NCBI RefSeq assembly: GCF_001417735.1
Contig: NZ_BBUZ01000023.1
Coordinates: 83,631-147,630, forward strand
Direction: 5' to 3'
Length of the DNA stretch: 64,000 nucleotides
From: Streptomyces sp. NBRC 110028
GTDB lineage: Bacteria; Actinomycetota; Actinomycetes; Streptomycetales; Streptomycetaceae
Part shown: positions 30,544 through 40,618 of the stretch, piece after piece
Layout of the letters: the number at the start of each line of letters is the position of its first letter
Position numbering within the stretch: position 1 is the first letter of the stretch
Notes under the pieces: model-generated
Database searches by the model: none
What the model was told of the DNA's origin: nothing
The model's input: only the letters and a program-made list of their open reading frames with translations
Translations under genes and position numbers: made by a program

Positions 30544-30547
<4 letters not shown>

Positions 30548-31673
30548 AGCTTCGGCGCAATCTCTTCGGTCCAGATCCGCGTACGGTCCTCCCGCGCCAT
30601 GTGGCAGGCGGAGAAGTGCTCGTCGCCGTCCCGCACCTGGCGCAGCTCCGGCCGCTCGGTGCGGGTGACGCCCCCTTCGGGGACGTCGGCGTACGGGCAG
30701 CGCGGGTGGAAGGCGCAGCCGGACGGGACGTTGATCAGGCTGGGCGGGGAGCCCTTGACCGGAATCAGCCGCTCGGTCTGGTCGCGGTCGATACGGGGCA
30801 TCGAGCCGAGCAGTCCCCAGGTGTAGGGGTGCTGGGGCTCGTAGAAGACCTTCTCGGCGGGTCCCCGCTCCACGCACCGGCCCGCGTACATCACCAGCAG
30901 GTCGTCGGCGAGTTCGGCGACCACGCCCAGGTCGTGGGTGATGACGATGACCGCGGAGCCGAACTCCTTCTGCAGATCCCGGATCAGGTCGAGGATCTGC
31001 GCCTGGACGGTGACGTCGAGGGCGGTGGTCGGCTCGTCGGCGATGAGCAGTTCGGGGTTGTTGACCAGCGACATCGCGATCATCGCGCGCTGGCGCATCC
31101 CGCCGGAGAACTCGTGCGGATAGCTGTCCACCCGCTTGTCCGGCTGCGGGATGCCCACCCGGTCGAGCATCTCGACCGCGCGCTTGCGGGCGACGTCCTT
31201 GGCGACGTCGTGGTGGACCTGGTACGCCTCGGTGATCTGGCGGCCGATCGTGTAGTACGGGTGCAGCGCCGACAGCGGATCCTGGAAGATCATCGACATC
31301 TCGCGGCCGCGCAGCTTGCGCACCTCGTCGGGGTCGGCGCCCAGCAGCTCCTGCCCGTTCAGCCAGATCTCGCCGGAGATCCGGGCCTTGCGGCGGCCGT
31401 ACTGGCCCGCGGTGTGCAGCCCCATGATGCCGAGCGAGGTGACGGACTTGCCGGAGCCGGACTCGCCGACGATGCCGAGGGTCTTGCCCTTCTCCAGCCG
31501 GAAGCTGAGCCCGTCCACGGACTTGACCAGGCCGTCGTCGGTCGGGAAGTGGACCCGCAGATCGCGCACTTCGAGGAAGGACGTCGGGGCGGGCGAACCG
31601 GCCGCGGCCACCTCCCCCACGGCGGCGGCCGGGGTCTCCCCCGCGGCGTCGGGCGCGGGCTTGTTCACATCGG

Positions 31674-31677
<4 letters not shown>
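30544..31677 (-). CDS. oppD: Oligopeptide ABC transporter ATP-binding protein OppD
   Basis: 377 aa from the ATG at 31677, which overlaps the oppB stop (ATGA). An Ala/Pro-rich leader of ~35 residues precedes the nucleotide-binding domain: Walker [15 protein letters not shown]-loop [13 protein letters not shown], signature [16 protein letters not shown], Walker [13 protein letters not shown]-loop ITHDLGV. The C-terminal oligopeptide motif [17 protein letters not shown] holds the conserved cysteines. It works with OppF under the OppB/OppC permease pair. Confidence 0.95.
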
Positions 31678-32672
<995 letters not shown>

Positions 32673-32685
32673 TGTGCGCGGCCCG

Positions 32686-32730
32686 GTGGCGGTCCCGTCG
32701 CCCCTCGAACCGGGGTTACGGGACCGCCAC
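32686..32730 (-). terminator. Intercistronic hairpin between oppA and oppB
   Basis: GTGGCGGTCCCGT and its exact complement form a 13-bp stem. The 19-nt interior contains a smaller CCCC/GGGG hairpin. It lies between the binding-protein gene and the permease gene, where partial termination or mRNA protection commonly sets binding protein in excess over the rest. Confidence 0.65.
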
Positions 32731-32803
32731 GCGCGGCCATCACCTGCCCTTCGGGCCTATCGGATGAAGCGACGGTGGGGGTGGGGTGGCTGGTGGCCGG
32801 CCG

Positions 32804-34564
32804 TCACTTGACCCCGAGGGACACGTAGTCGTACCGGCCGTTGTAGGCCGAGGACGAGTAGGCGTTGGTCAGCCGCGAGCTGCGCCAGGTGATGTTCTTC
32901 TCGTAGAGGAACGGCATCGCGACGGCCAGGTCGGCGACCTTGTGGTTCATCTCCGTGTAGATCTTGCCGGCCTTGACGGGGTCGGTCTCCTTGAGCGCGT
33001 CGTCGAAGTCCTTGTTGATCGTGGCGTCGTTGGTCTCGGAGACGTTGTAGTTACCGGTCTGCTCGATGAAGCGGCCGTCGAACAGCGGGCGGGAGAAGCC
33101 CTGGCCGGTCGGGAAGTCGGGGCCCCAGCCGGTCATGTTGAGACCGTAGCCGCGCTTGTGCATCACGGCCGGGGAGCCGGTGATGCCGGCGGACGAGCCG
33201 CCCTCGATCTCGTTGATGTCGAGCTTGATGCCGACCTTGCTCAGGGACTCCTGGAGCGCCTCGGCGGCCGCCGTCTCGTTCGGCTGGTCGGTGCGCGAGA
33301 CGATCTTGGCGGAGAAACCGTTCGGCTTGCCGCACTGCTTCAGCTCGTCCTTGGCCTTGGCCGTGTCCGGCTTGCCCTTGCGCTTGATGACGCCGTACGG
33401 GTCGTAGTCGTCCGAGCCCTTGATGGTCTTGGGGAGCATGTTGGGGGCGAGGGCACCACCGGCCTGCGGGCCGCCGCGGGTGGTCTGCAGCTGGGTGTAG
33501 TCGGCCGCGTAGAAGACCGCCTTGCGGCAGTGGATGTTGTCGAACGGCTTCACCTTGGTGGCCAGGTCGACGTACCGGACGAAGTTCGTCTCCATGTTGT
33601 CGACGTTGCCCTTGTGCTCCTTGAGCGCGGCGGCGCGGCCGGACTGGCCCATGCCGGTGGCGCTCAGGAAGACGTCGTAGTCGCCCTTGATGAGCAGCTT
33701 GTCGATGGCTTCCAGGTTGGAGTTGAAGGTGACGGTGACCTGGTCCGGCAGGGCGGCGCGGACCGGGTCGGACGACTTCTTCCACTTGTCGTTGCGCACC
33801 AGGGCCAGGCTCTTGCCCGGGGTGAAGGACCGCACCTTGTACGGGCCGGAGGAGAACGGCCGGTTGGTGTACTGGGCGCCGGTGTCCTTCTTCCGCTTGA
33901 CCGGGGAGCCGGTGGGCATCGCGAGCATCTGCTCGAAGTCACCGTTGGGCTGGGCGAGACGGAAGGTGATGGTCTTGTCGTCCGGCGTCTCGATCGCCTT
34001 CAGCCCGAGCTTGTCCTTGGACTTGTCCTTGTACGGGCCCGGGTACTCGCCCTTGGGGTCGAGGACCTGGCGCAGATAGCCGGGGCCGCCGGAGACCACG
34101 TCCTTGGCCCAGATGCGCTCGATGCCGTACTTGATGTCCTTGGAGGTGATCGGCGAGCCGTCCTCCCAGGTGATCCCGTCGCGCAGGGTGTAGGTGTACG
34201 TCTTGCCGCCGTCGCCGATCTTGCCGGTGGAGGTGGCCAGGTCGGGGACCAGTTCGTTGGCGGCCTCACCCGGCTTCGGCGCGTACGTGATGAGTTGACG
34301 CGAGTAGAAACGGGCGAAGTCCCAGGCGAAGCCGTAGTACTGGCGCTGCGGGTCGAGCGAGTCGAAGTTCTGCTTGTTGATGAACTTGAGGGTGCCGCCC
34401 TTCTTGGCGGACTTGTTGGCGACGCCCTTCGCACCCGCGTTGAATCCGGCACCGGAGGATTTCTCGTCGTCGCCGCCGCCGCACGCCGCGGTGGCGAGCA
34501 GGGCGCAGACGACAGCCGTCGCGCCGACGATCCGCCTGCTTCTCGACGAACGTAGGGGTTTCAT
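32804..34564 (-). CDS. oppA: Oligopeptide-binding lipoprotein OppA
   Basis: 586 aa from the ATG at 34564 with GGAGG 11 nt before it. The lipoprotein signal is VVCALLATAAC with C28 as the modified cysteine, followed by GGGDDEK. The mature protein belongs to SBP family 5: NKQNFDSLDPQRQYYGFAWD, DGITWEDGSPITSKDIKYGI, RPFSSGPYKVRSFTPGKSL, VFYAADYTQLQTT. It captures peptides outside the membrane and delivers them to OppBC. In streptomycetes such uptake can carry signals for development (BldK), but this cluster is distinct from bldK by context. Confidence 0.94.
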   Translation of the reverse strand: MKPLRSSRSRRIVGATAVVCALLATAACGGGDDEKSSGAGFNAGAKGVANKSAKKGGTLKFINKQNFDSLDPQRQYYGFAWDFARFYSRQLITYAPKPGEAANELVPDLATSTGKIGDGGKTYTYTLRDGITWEDGSPITSKDIKYGIERIWAKDVVSGGPGYLRQVLDPKGEYPGPYKDKSKDKLGLKAIETPDDKTITFRLAQPNGDFEQMLAMPTGSPVKRKKDTGAQYTNRPFSSGPYKVRSFTPGKSLALVRNDKWKKSSDPVRAALPDQVTVTFNSNLEAIDKLLIKGDYDVFLSATGMGQSGRAAALKEHKGNVDNMETNFVRYVDLATKVKPFDNIHCRKAVFYAADYTQLQTTRGGPQAGGALAPNMLPKTIKGSDDYDPYGVIKRKGKPDTAKAKDELKQCGKPNGFSAKIVSRTDQPNETAAAEALQESLSKVGIKLDINEIEGGSSAGITGSPAVMHKRGYGLNMTGWGPDFPTGQGFSRPLFDGRFIEQTGNYNVSETNDATINKDFDDALKETDPVKAGKIYTEMNHKVADLAVAMPFLYEKNITWRSSRLTNAYSSSAYNGRYDYVSLGVK

Positions 34565-34650
34565 GGTTCCTGCAACCTCCGGAATAGCGGTACGTGGCAT
34601 GGCGCGGGGAAAGCTTGGGGGAGCCGCCTGACATCCGCGGCCGGGGCGCC

Positions 34651-35655
34651 TCAACGGGTGCCCTTGGGGTCGAGGGCGTCGCGGACGCCGTCGCCGAACA
34701 GGTTGAAGGCCAGTACGGTGATGAAGATCGCCGCACCCGGGATGATCATGAACATGGGGTCGTCCTCATAGGTGCCCACCGCCTTGGAGAGCATCTGCCC
34801 CCAGGAGGCGGTCGGCGGTTTCACGCCCGCCCCCAGGAAGCTGAGGGCCGCCTCGGTGAGGATGTTGGTGGGGATCATCAGCGTCGCGTAGACGGTGATC
34901 GGCGCCACCAGGTTGGGCAGCAGCTCCCGGAAGAGGATGTAGCGGCGGCCGGCACCGAGGCTGCGCGCGGCCTCCACGTACTCCTTCTCGCGCAGCGACA
35001 GCGTCTGGCCGCGCACGATGCGGCCGACGTACGGCCAGCCGAAGAAGCCGATGACGCAGACCAGCACCGCGATGCGCACCCCGCTGCCGGTCAGGCCCAG
35101 CAGGTCGTTCGGGAGCACCGAGACCAGGGAGATGATGAACAGCAGCTGCGGGAAGGCCAGCAGCATGTCCATCACGCGGCTGATCACCGAGTCCACCCAG
35201 CCTCCGAAATATCCGGCGATGATGCCGAAAACGGTGCCGAAAACGACGGCGACCAGGGCCGCGAGGAAGGCCACCAGCAGCGAGATCCGCGCGCCGTAGA
35301 CGACGCGGCTGAACACGTCGCGGCCGTTGGAGGGCTCGACGCCGAAGAGGAAGTCCGAACTGATGCCGCCCAGGCTGCCCTTGGGGGTGCCGAAGAGGGG
35401 GTCGATCTCTTCCTGGTGGAAATCGTTGGGCGGGTGGCCGAGCAGACTCACGATCAGCGGAGCGAAGATCGCCACGAGCACGAGGAAGACGACCACGGCT
35501 CCGCCCGCAAGCGCCAACTTGTCGCGTTTGAGGCGTCTCCAGGCGATCTGTCGCAGCGATCGTCCCTCGACCGACGCCGTGACCACATTCGCCGCTACAT
35601 CGGCAGTCGCGACCGGCTCTGCGTCGGCGCTCGTGCCGTGCAATGGTGCCGTCAT
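34651..35655 (-). CDS. oppC: Oligopeptide ABC transporter permease OppC
   Basis: 334 aa from the ATG at 35655, preceded by GAGAGGGG; an ATG 23 codons upstream is open. It has an N-terminal cytoplasmic segment with RQIAWRRLKRDKLALAGGAV, six membrane helices, and the EAA loop VRGQTLSLREKEYVEAARSL followed by GAGRRYILFRELLPNL. The C-terminus ends FNLFGDGVRDALDPKGTR, the usual OppC ending. It is the first gene of the operon oppC-oppA-oppB-oppD-oppF, an unusual order with one permease ahead of the binding protein. Confidence 0.95.
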   Translation of the reverse strand: MTAPLHGTSADAEPVATADVAANVVTASVEGRSLRQIAWRRLKRDKLALAGGAVVVFLVLVAIFAPLIVSLLGHPPNDFHQEEIDPLFGTPKGSLGGISSDFLFGVEPSNGRDVFSRVVYGARISLLVAFLAALVAVVFGTVFGIIAGYFGGWVDSVISRVMDMLLAFPQLLFIISLVSVLPNDLLGLTGSGVRIAVLVCVIGFFGWPYVGRIVRGQTLSLREKEYVEAARSLGAGRRYILFRELLPNLVAPITVYATLMIPTNILTEAALSFLGAGVKPPTASWGQMLSKAVGTYEDDPMFMIIPGAAIFITVLAFNLFGDGVRDALDPKGTR

Positions 35656-35963
35656 CGTGGTGGGGACCCCTCTCGGCCGGTGGTGACCGGCCCACGACTC
35701 GCCGCTGTGGCGGCTTGAGTTCACAAGGTGAGCGAAAGGGGTCGTTTTATGGAACCGCGCCCCTTGGAGCGGGAGTCTTCATCGCGTTTGTGATCACCCG
35801 CCAGTACCCACGGGCAATGGATGCCTAACCGTGATGTGCGGTAAGCGGTTCCGGTATACGGACAGTTGTGACCCGTGAACGCATCAGTAACAACGCCCCA
35901 CCACGGGCGATGCGCGGTGGGGCGGTGCGGAAGCCGACTCGGCGCGCCCGACGGCGCGGCGGC
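35656..35963. other. 308-bp gap upstream of opp operon
   Basis: It holds the opp leader and promoter (minus strand) and the terminator of sseB. Close to the oppC start, GGCCGGT-GGTG-ACCGGCC forms a 7-bp hairpin (35675-35692). A run reading TTCCATAAAACG on the minus strand (around 35745) is the most AT-rich spot and a possible -10 region; no confident -35 was found. Confidence 0.4.
35895..35923 (-). terminator. Terminator after the first sseB-like gene
   Basis: GCCCCACC and GGTGGGGC form an 8-bp stem with a 13-nt loop, 41 nt beyond the stop of the gene ending at 35964. Confidence 0.6.
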
Positions 35964-36764
35964 TCAGTACGCGTGACGCGGCGGCGGATAGCCGTACCCG
36001 TACGACGGGGGCGGCGGCGGGGGCGCGGCGTTGTAGGCGTCGCGGTCGAAGAACGGCCGGGCGTGGGCCCGCATCCACATCGCGACCGGGTCGTGCTCGT
36101 CCGACAGCTCGACCGTGGAGACCGGCAGCCCCTCCGGCACCACGCCGACCGACTGCTGCATCATCAGCCGCACCGACTCCACGGCCTGCTGGGCGTTGTC
36201 GTACAGGTCGAGCCCGATGGCCAGATACGGGGCGCCCAGCGCGGGCTGCACCCAGGCCCGGCGCAACGAGCGCACCGCGGCGGTGCGGTGCGCGTTCTGC
36301 CCCAAGAGGGCGTAGAACTGCGGGATTTCAATGGCGGGCTCGGTCAGCCGCAGCGGACCGGCGGGCAGCCGGTCCAGCCCGCCCGCGATCCGCCGCAGAT
36401 CGAGCCAGGGGATGCCGACGCCGCCGCCGGGGGCGTGCGGGTTGAGCCACAGGCCGTAGTGGTCGCGGTAGAGGGAGTCGGCGATCCGGCGCGCGTCCAC
36501 CACCTCGTGCGCACGATTCCAGCCACTGGCGGCGAGTTCCTGGGCGGAGGTCACACACGGTGCGTAACCATGGCCCTCCACGTCCATGTGGCCGTACTGG
36601 GCGTCGGGATCGCCGGGCGCGCCGCGCCACAGCAGCATCCAGACCTGGCCCTCGGCGAGGGCGTGCAGCAGCGCCTCGTAGGCGTCGTACCGGCCGGGAG
36701 CGACCTGCTGCAGCGTTCGCTCGACCTGACCGGCAGCCGCCCCCCAATCCGCGCCCGCGCTCAC
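35964..36764 (-). CDS. SseB-family protein, paralogue 1
   Basis: 266 aa from GTG at 36764, with AGGGG a few bases ahead. That start gives the same length as the neighbouring paralogue; an ATG at 36830 is possible. SseB N-terminal region: RYDAYEALLHALAEGQVWML and the YAPCVTSAQELAASGWNRAH block. The C-terminal half is an SseB C domain (YLAIGLDLYDNAQQAVESVR). The extreme C-terminus is a Pro/Tyr-rich tail (PPPPPPSYGYGYPPP). In E. coli sseB overexpression heightens serine sensitivity; the mechanism is unknown. It is 107 bp from paralogue 2 and near the glycine/serine genes. Confidence 0.78.
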   Translation of the reverse strand: MSAGADWGAAAGQVERTLQQVAPGRYDAYEALLHALAEGQVWMLLWRGAPGDPDAQYGHMDVEGHGYAPCVTSAQELAASGWNRAHEVVDARRIADSLYRDHYGLWLNPHAPGGGVGIPWLDLRRIAGGLDRLPAGPLRLTEPAIEIPQFYALLGQNAHRTAAVRSLRRAWVQPALGAPYLAIGLDLYDNAQQAVESVRLMMQQSVGVVPEGLPVSTVELSDEHDPVAMWMRAHARPFFDRDAYNAAPPPPPPSYGYGYPPPRHAY

Positions 36765-36871
36765 CTGGGTCCGCCCCTCTCTCGGCCTTGCCCGCACCTC
36801 ACCGGGACGCGCGCCGCCCCGACTGGTCATCCAACCAGCTTACGGGCCCCCGTGGCCGTCCCCCGAGTGCG

Positions 36872-37669
36872 TCACAGGTCACGGTCGTAGAACGGCCGAA
36901 CACGCTCCAGCATCCACGTGGCCACGGGATCACCCTGCGCGACGTCCAGCGCGACGAGCTGAACGACCCACGGCACCGGCACCGCCCCGAGCGCCCGGCC
37001 CAGCGCCTCCACCGCGAGGGCCTGCCCCTCCGGGCCCGGCGCGTCCAGCTGCACCCCGACGAAGAGCGCAGGCTGATCGCCCTCGACGCTGGCCAGCGCG
37101 CGCCGCGCGGTGCGTACCCCGGGCTCCTTCGTGAACTCGATCCCGGCGGCGGCCAGGAAGTCGACCGGCTCCTCCTGCCAGTCGGGCTCGAACAGCCGCA
37201 CCCGGCCCCCGCGCGCGGGGCCGTCCAGCTCGCTGCGCCCGGACTTGCACAGCTCCTCGACCGCGGACGGCGGCAGCGGGACGCCGACCGGCCCGTCCGG
37301 GTTCACCACGATGCCGAGCTGCGGCGGCAGCCCGCGGGCGAACTCGACGGCCGGGGCGATCGTGAACGACATATGGCCGCCGACGATCTGCAGGAACTGC
37401 TGCTCGGAGCTGAAGACGGGCACATACGCCTGGCCCTCGATCTCCAGGGTGGGCAGGTCGAGGCTGCGGCTGTCGGGGCCGCCGCCGTTCGGCAGCGGGA
37501 TCCAGACGAAGCTGCGGGTGAGGGTTTCGACGATCCGCGCTCCGGCACCCGGGACCCCGATCGAGGCCGCGAGCACCTCTTCCAGCTCATTGCCGGGGAA
37601 CGCCGGATAAGCGCCGTCGGGAAATCCTCCGTGAGCGGGGGTTATGCCCTGCTGCTCCGGGATACTCAT
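36872..37669 (-). CDS. SseB-family protein, paralogue 2
   Basis: 265 aa from the ATG at 37669 (MSIPEQQGITPAHGGFPDGA). The N-terminal SseB domain includes RSFVWIPLPNGG and YVPVFSSEQQFLQIVGG (sensor-like fold), and the C-terminal SseB domain includes LFVGVQLDAPGPEGQALAVE and DPVATWMLERVRPFYDRDL, close to the end of paralogue 1 (DPVAMWMRAHARPFFDRDA). The two probably arose by duplication. They lie on the same strand and may form an operon. The role is inferred only from family and position beside gcv/glyA/sdaA. Confidence 0.82.
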   Translation of the reverse strand: MSIPEQQGITPAHGGFPDGAYPAFPGNELEEVLAASIGVPGAGARIVETLTRSFVWIPLPNGGGPDSRSLDLPTLEIEGQAYVPVFSSEQQFLQIVGGHMSFTIAPAVEFARGLPPQLGIVVNPDGPVGVPLPPSAVEELCKSGRSELDGPARGGRVRLFEPDWQEEPVDFLAAAGIEFTKEPGVRTARRALASVEGDQPALFVGVQLDAPGPEGQALAVEALGRALGAVPVPWVVQLVALDVAQGDPVATWMLERVRPFYDRDL

Positions 37670-37874
37670 CTTCGTCCAACCGCCGTCTCGTCCGACCTGC
37701 ACGAGCACCCTAACGGCTGCGCGGCGGAAGGCCATGGGCCGCCCGGGCATCTCCACAGCACTTCCTCACGCCGGAAGCACGACCGGAGACGGCCTCACCA
37801 CGGCCTCCTCACGCTCCGTCACGTCCAGATGGCCGAATTTCGCCCGCCCACCGGTCTGGTGCCCGACTCGTATG

Positions 37875-38552
37875 TCACTCGAAGGAGATGCCCCGCAGCG
37901 TGCTCGCGGTTGCCCGGTCCAGCAGAACGGCCGAAGCGCAGCCCTCGGGCGGCTGCCCGCCCTCCACCCGCGCCACCAGCCGGCGCATCGCCCGCCGGTG
38001 CCGTCCGAAGGCGAAGCCGGAGACGCCCCGGCCGCGGGCGGCCTGGCCCTCCAGGGCGACCGCGGGGTCCACATCCAGCAGCACCAGATGCAGCCCGCGG
38101 CCGCTGCGCCGGGCATCCCGGGCCAGCCAGCGGCGCACCCAGGGCTGCGAGCCGCAGTCGTGGACGACGACGCTCGCGCCGGAGGCGAGCGCCCGGCGCA
38201 GCCCCGCGTAGTGGGCGCAGCGGACCAGCGGCCGGTAGACCGCGTACGGCAGCCAGCGCGGCATGCGTCTCTCCCACGCCTCCCGGGTGTGCTGCGAGTC
38301 CACCCGCACCACGGCCACGCCGCCCGGGCCGGCCCCGGGGACCACCCGGTTGATCAGGGTGGACTTGCCGCTGCCGGGCAGCCCCGAGGCGATGATCAGG
38401 TCACGCGCCGGGTAGCGCAGCTCCGCCCCCACCCCGCCGCGCAGGTCGTGCACGGCGCGCCGGTCCGGTCTGACCGTGCCTCCCGCGCGCGTCCGCTCCT
38501 GCCGCGCGGGCAGGGTTCCTCGGGTGGTCGCGAATGTTCCCTGCCCGTGCAC
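37875..38552 (-). CDS. AAA/P-loop ATPase or small kinase
   Basis: 225 aa from GTG at 38552 with GGAGG 12 nt upstream. A Walker A motif GLPGSGKST (K63) opens the nucleotide-binding core after ~50 residues of basic leader. A later DVDPAVALEGQ and a lid-like arginine-rich stretch (RGRGVSGFAFGRHRRAMRRL) follow, as in the zeta-toxin/polynucleotide-kinase-like P-loop group. The substrate is unknown. It is divergent from the glycine-riboswitch operon with 467 bp between starts. Confidence 0.78.
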   Translation of the reverse strand: MHGQGTFATTRGTLPARQERTRAGGTVRPDRRAVHDLRGGVGAELRYPARDLIIASGLPGSGKSTLINRVVPGAGPGGVAVVRVDSQHTREAWERRMPRWLPYAVYRPLVRCAHYAGLRRALASGASVVVHDCGSQPWVRRWLARDARRSGRGLHLVLLDVDPAVALEGQAARGRGVSGFAFGRHRRAMRRLVARVEGGQPPEGCASAVLLDRATASTLRGISFE

Positions 38553-38719
38553 CGTGATCGTCCTCCAAGGTCGGTCAAGCGGTTGCGTACCCCGAGAGTG
38601 TCAAGAAAAGGTAATGTCCATCAAGGAGGCCCCGGCGCGACCCCGCTCACAGTGGGGGGTTCCCTTCCGGAGCGGACATGCGATGATGGCCGCGCCAACT
38701 GCATACCGGCCGCTCGAAT

Positions 38720-38945
38720 CCGCGCGGGAGAGTCCTTGGGTCACCGGCAGTCCGCCGGTCTTCCCAGGGCGCCGAAGGAGCAAGCCCTCCCATGAATCTC
38801 TCAGGCCCCGATACCGCACGGACGAGGCAGATCTGAAAAGCGGGCCACGCATGGTGGCTCCACCCAAGGTGCAAGCCGGCCAGCCCCGCCGCGCGGGATT
38901 GGTCACGGCGAACCTCTCAGGTTCCGATGACAGATGGGGAGGACG
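38720..38945 (+). promoter_or_regulatory. Tandem glycine riboswitch
   Basis: Two aptamers in series. The first (about 38722-38817) has GGGAGAG, then GCGCCGAAGGAGCAAGC and GAATCTCTCAGGC, the classic gcvT core. The second (about 38821-38943) has GGTGCAAGCCGG and GCGAACCTCTCAGG, ending GACAGATGGGGAGG. It lies 75 nt before gcvT. The gcvT element switches glycine-cleavage genes on when glycine is abundant, so it should control gcvT-gcvH-glyA. Confidence 0.92.
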
Positions 38946-38969
38946 CTGTGCCGTCCTTGTCGTCCCATC
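38933..38969 (+). promoter_or_regulatory. Putative expression platform of the glycine riboswitch
   Basis: GATGGG (38933-38938) can pair with CCCATC (38964-38969), and inside it GGACG with CGTCC. The 5' arm overlaps the 3' edge of aptamer 2, so ligand binding and hairpin formation would compete. Confidence 0.45.
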
Positions 38970-39019
38970 CGCCCCACCCGTCCCGTCATCGCCGTGATCA
39001 TGCCCTTGGGAGCCGCACC

Positions 39020-40147
39020 ATGACCGACGCCCCGCCCACGCCCCGCCGCACCGCGCTGGACGCGGTCCACCGCGGCCTCGGCGCCACCATGACCGACTTC
39101 GCGGGCTGGGACATGCCGCTGCGGTACGGCAGCGAGCGCGACGAGCACACCGCGGTGCGCACCCGCGCGGGGCTCTTCGACCTCTCCCACATGGGTGAGA
39201 TCGCTCTCACCGGGCCGCAGGCCGCGGACGCCCTCGACTACGCCCTGGTCGGCCATCTCTCGGCGCTCGCCGTGGGCCGCGCCCGCTACACCATGATCTG
39301 CGACAGTGAGGGCGGCATCCTCGACGACCTGATCGTCTACCGGCTCGCCGAGCAGGAGTTCCTGGTCGTGGCGAACGCCTCGAACGCCCAGGTGGTGCTG
39401 GACGCGCTGACCGAGCGCGCCACCGGTTTCGACGCCGCCGTACGGGACGACCGCGACGCGTACGCGCTGATCGCCGTCCAGGGGCCGCGGTCCCCCGGGA
39501 TCCTCAAGGGGCTGACCGACGCCGACCTGGACGGGCTGAAGTACTACGCGGGGCTGCCGGGGACCGTCGCGGGCGTGTCCGCCCTGATCGCCCGCACCGG
39601 CTACACCGGCGAGGACGGCTTCGAGCTGTTCGTCGCGCCGGGTGACGCCGAGCGGGTCTGGCAGGCGCTGACCGAGGCGGGCGCCCCGGTGGGCCTGGTG
39701 CCGTGCGGGCTGTCCTGCCGGGACACGCTGCGTCTTGAGGCGGGGATGCCGCTGTACGGGCATGAGCTGAGCACCGACACGACCCCGTTCGACGCGGGGC
39801 TCGGCCGGGTGGTGAAGTTCGGCAAGCCCGGTGACTTCGTCGGCCGCGGGGCGCTGGAGGCCGCGGCGCGCGAGGCCGAGGCCCGGCCGCCGCGCACGCT
39901 GACCGGGCTGGTCGCCGAGGGCCGCCGGGTGCCGCGCGCCGGGTACGCCGTGGTGGGCCCCGACGGCTCGGAGATCGGCCGGGTCACCTCGGGCGCCCCG
40001 TCCCCGACGCTGGGGAAGCCGATCGCCATGGCGTACGTGGACGCGGAGCACGCCACGCCCGGCAGCCCGGGGGTGTCGGTGGACATCCGCGGTACCGGGG
40101 AGCCGTACGAGGTGGTCGCGCTCCCCTTCTACCGCCGCGAGCGCTGA
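39020..40147 (+). CDS. gcvT: Glycine cleavage system T protein (aminomethyltransferase)
   Basis: 375 aa. GcvT transfers the methylene carbon from lipoyl-bound aminomethyl on GcvH to tetrahydrofolate, releasing ammonia. The N-terminal FAGWDMPLRYGSERDEHTAV and FDLSHMGEIALTGPQA, the middle VQGPRSPGILKGL and GYTGEDGFELF, and the C-terminal LRLEAGMPLYGHELSTDTTP are diagnostic. It is first in the riboswitch-controlled operon and is followed by gcvH and glyA; gcvP is not in the window. Confidence 0.96.
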   Translation: MTDAPPTPRRTALDAVHRGLGATMTDFAGWDMPLRYGSERDEHTAVRTRAGLFDLSHMGEIALTGPQAADALDYALVGHLSALAVGRARYTMICDSEGGILDDLIVYRLAEQEFLVVANASNAQVVLDALTERATGFDAAVRDDRDAYALIAVQGPRSPGILKGLTDADLDGLKYYAGLPGTVAGVSALIARTGYTGEDGFELFVAPGDAERVWQALTEAGAPVGLVPCGLSCRDTLRLEAGMPLYGHELSTDTTPFDAGLGRVVKFGKPGDFVGRGALEAAAREAEARPPRTLTGLVAEGRRVPRAGYAVVGPDGSEIGRVTSGAPSPTLGKPIAMAYVDAEHATPGSPGVSVDIRGTGEPYEVVALPFYRRER

Positions 40148-40212
40148 AGCCCCCGTCTCACCACTGAAGACCCGTTTCCCAAGCACTCCCCCCTATCCAG
40201 GAGAATCGGACC

Positions 40213-40593
40213 ATGAGCAACCCCCAGCAGCTGCGCTACAGCAAGGAGCACGAGTGGCTGTCGGCCGCCGACCAGGACGGCGTGTCGACGATCGGCATCA
40301 CCGAATACGCGGCCAACGCGCTCGGCGATGTCGTGTACGTCCAGCTCCCGGATGTCGGCTCCACCGTCGCCGCCGGTGAAACCTGCGGCGAGCTGGAGTC
40401 CACGAAGTCGGTCAGCGACCTGTACGCGCCGGTCTCCGGTGAGGTCACCGACATCAACGAGGACGTGGTGAACGACCCGGCGCTGGTGAATTCCGCCCCC
40501 TTCGAGGGCGGCTGGCTGTTCAAGGTGAAGGTGACGGACGAGCCGGGCGACCTGCTCTCCGCCGAGGAATACGCCGCCTTCTCCGACAACTGA
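40213..40593 (+). CDS. gcvH: Glycine cleavage system H protein
   Basis: 126 aa, the usual size. It carries the lipoyl arm that shuttles the aminomethyl group between GcvP and GcvT; the lipoylated lysine is K65 in [20 protein letters not shown]. The start is [16 protein letters not shown] and the body includes [29 protein letters not shown] lies 10 nt ahead. Second gene of the glycine operon, 65 nt after gcvT. Confidence 0.97.
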   Translation: MSNPQQLRYSKEHEWLSAADQDGVSTIGITEYAANALGDVVYVQLPDVGSTVAAGETCGELESTKSVSDLYAPVSGEVTDINEDVVNDPALVNSAPFEGGWLFKVKVTDEPGDLLSAEEYAAFSDN

Positions 40594-40618
40594 CCCTCCT
40601 ACTTCGATCGGGACCCTG

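Noticed and set aside
38553..38720. Promoter of the glycine riboswitch operon
   Set aside because: One must exist, but no TTGACN/TANNNT pair with normal spacing could be chosen among several weak matches.
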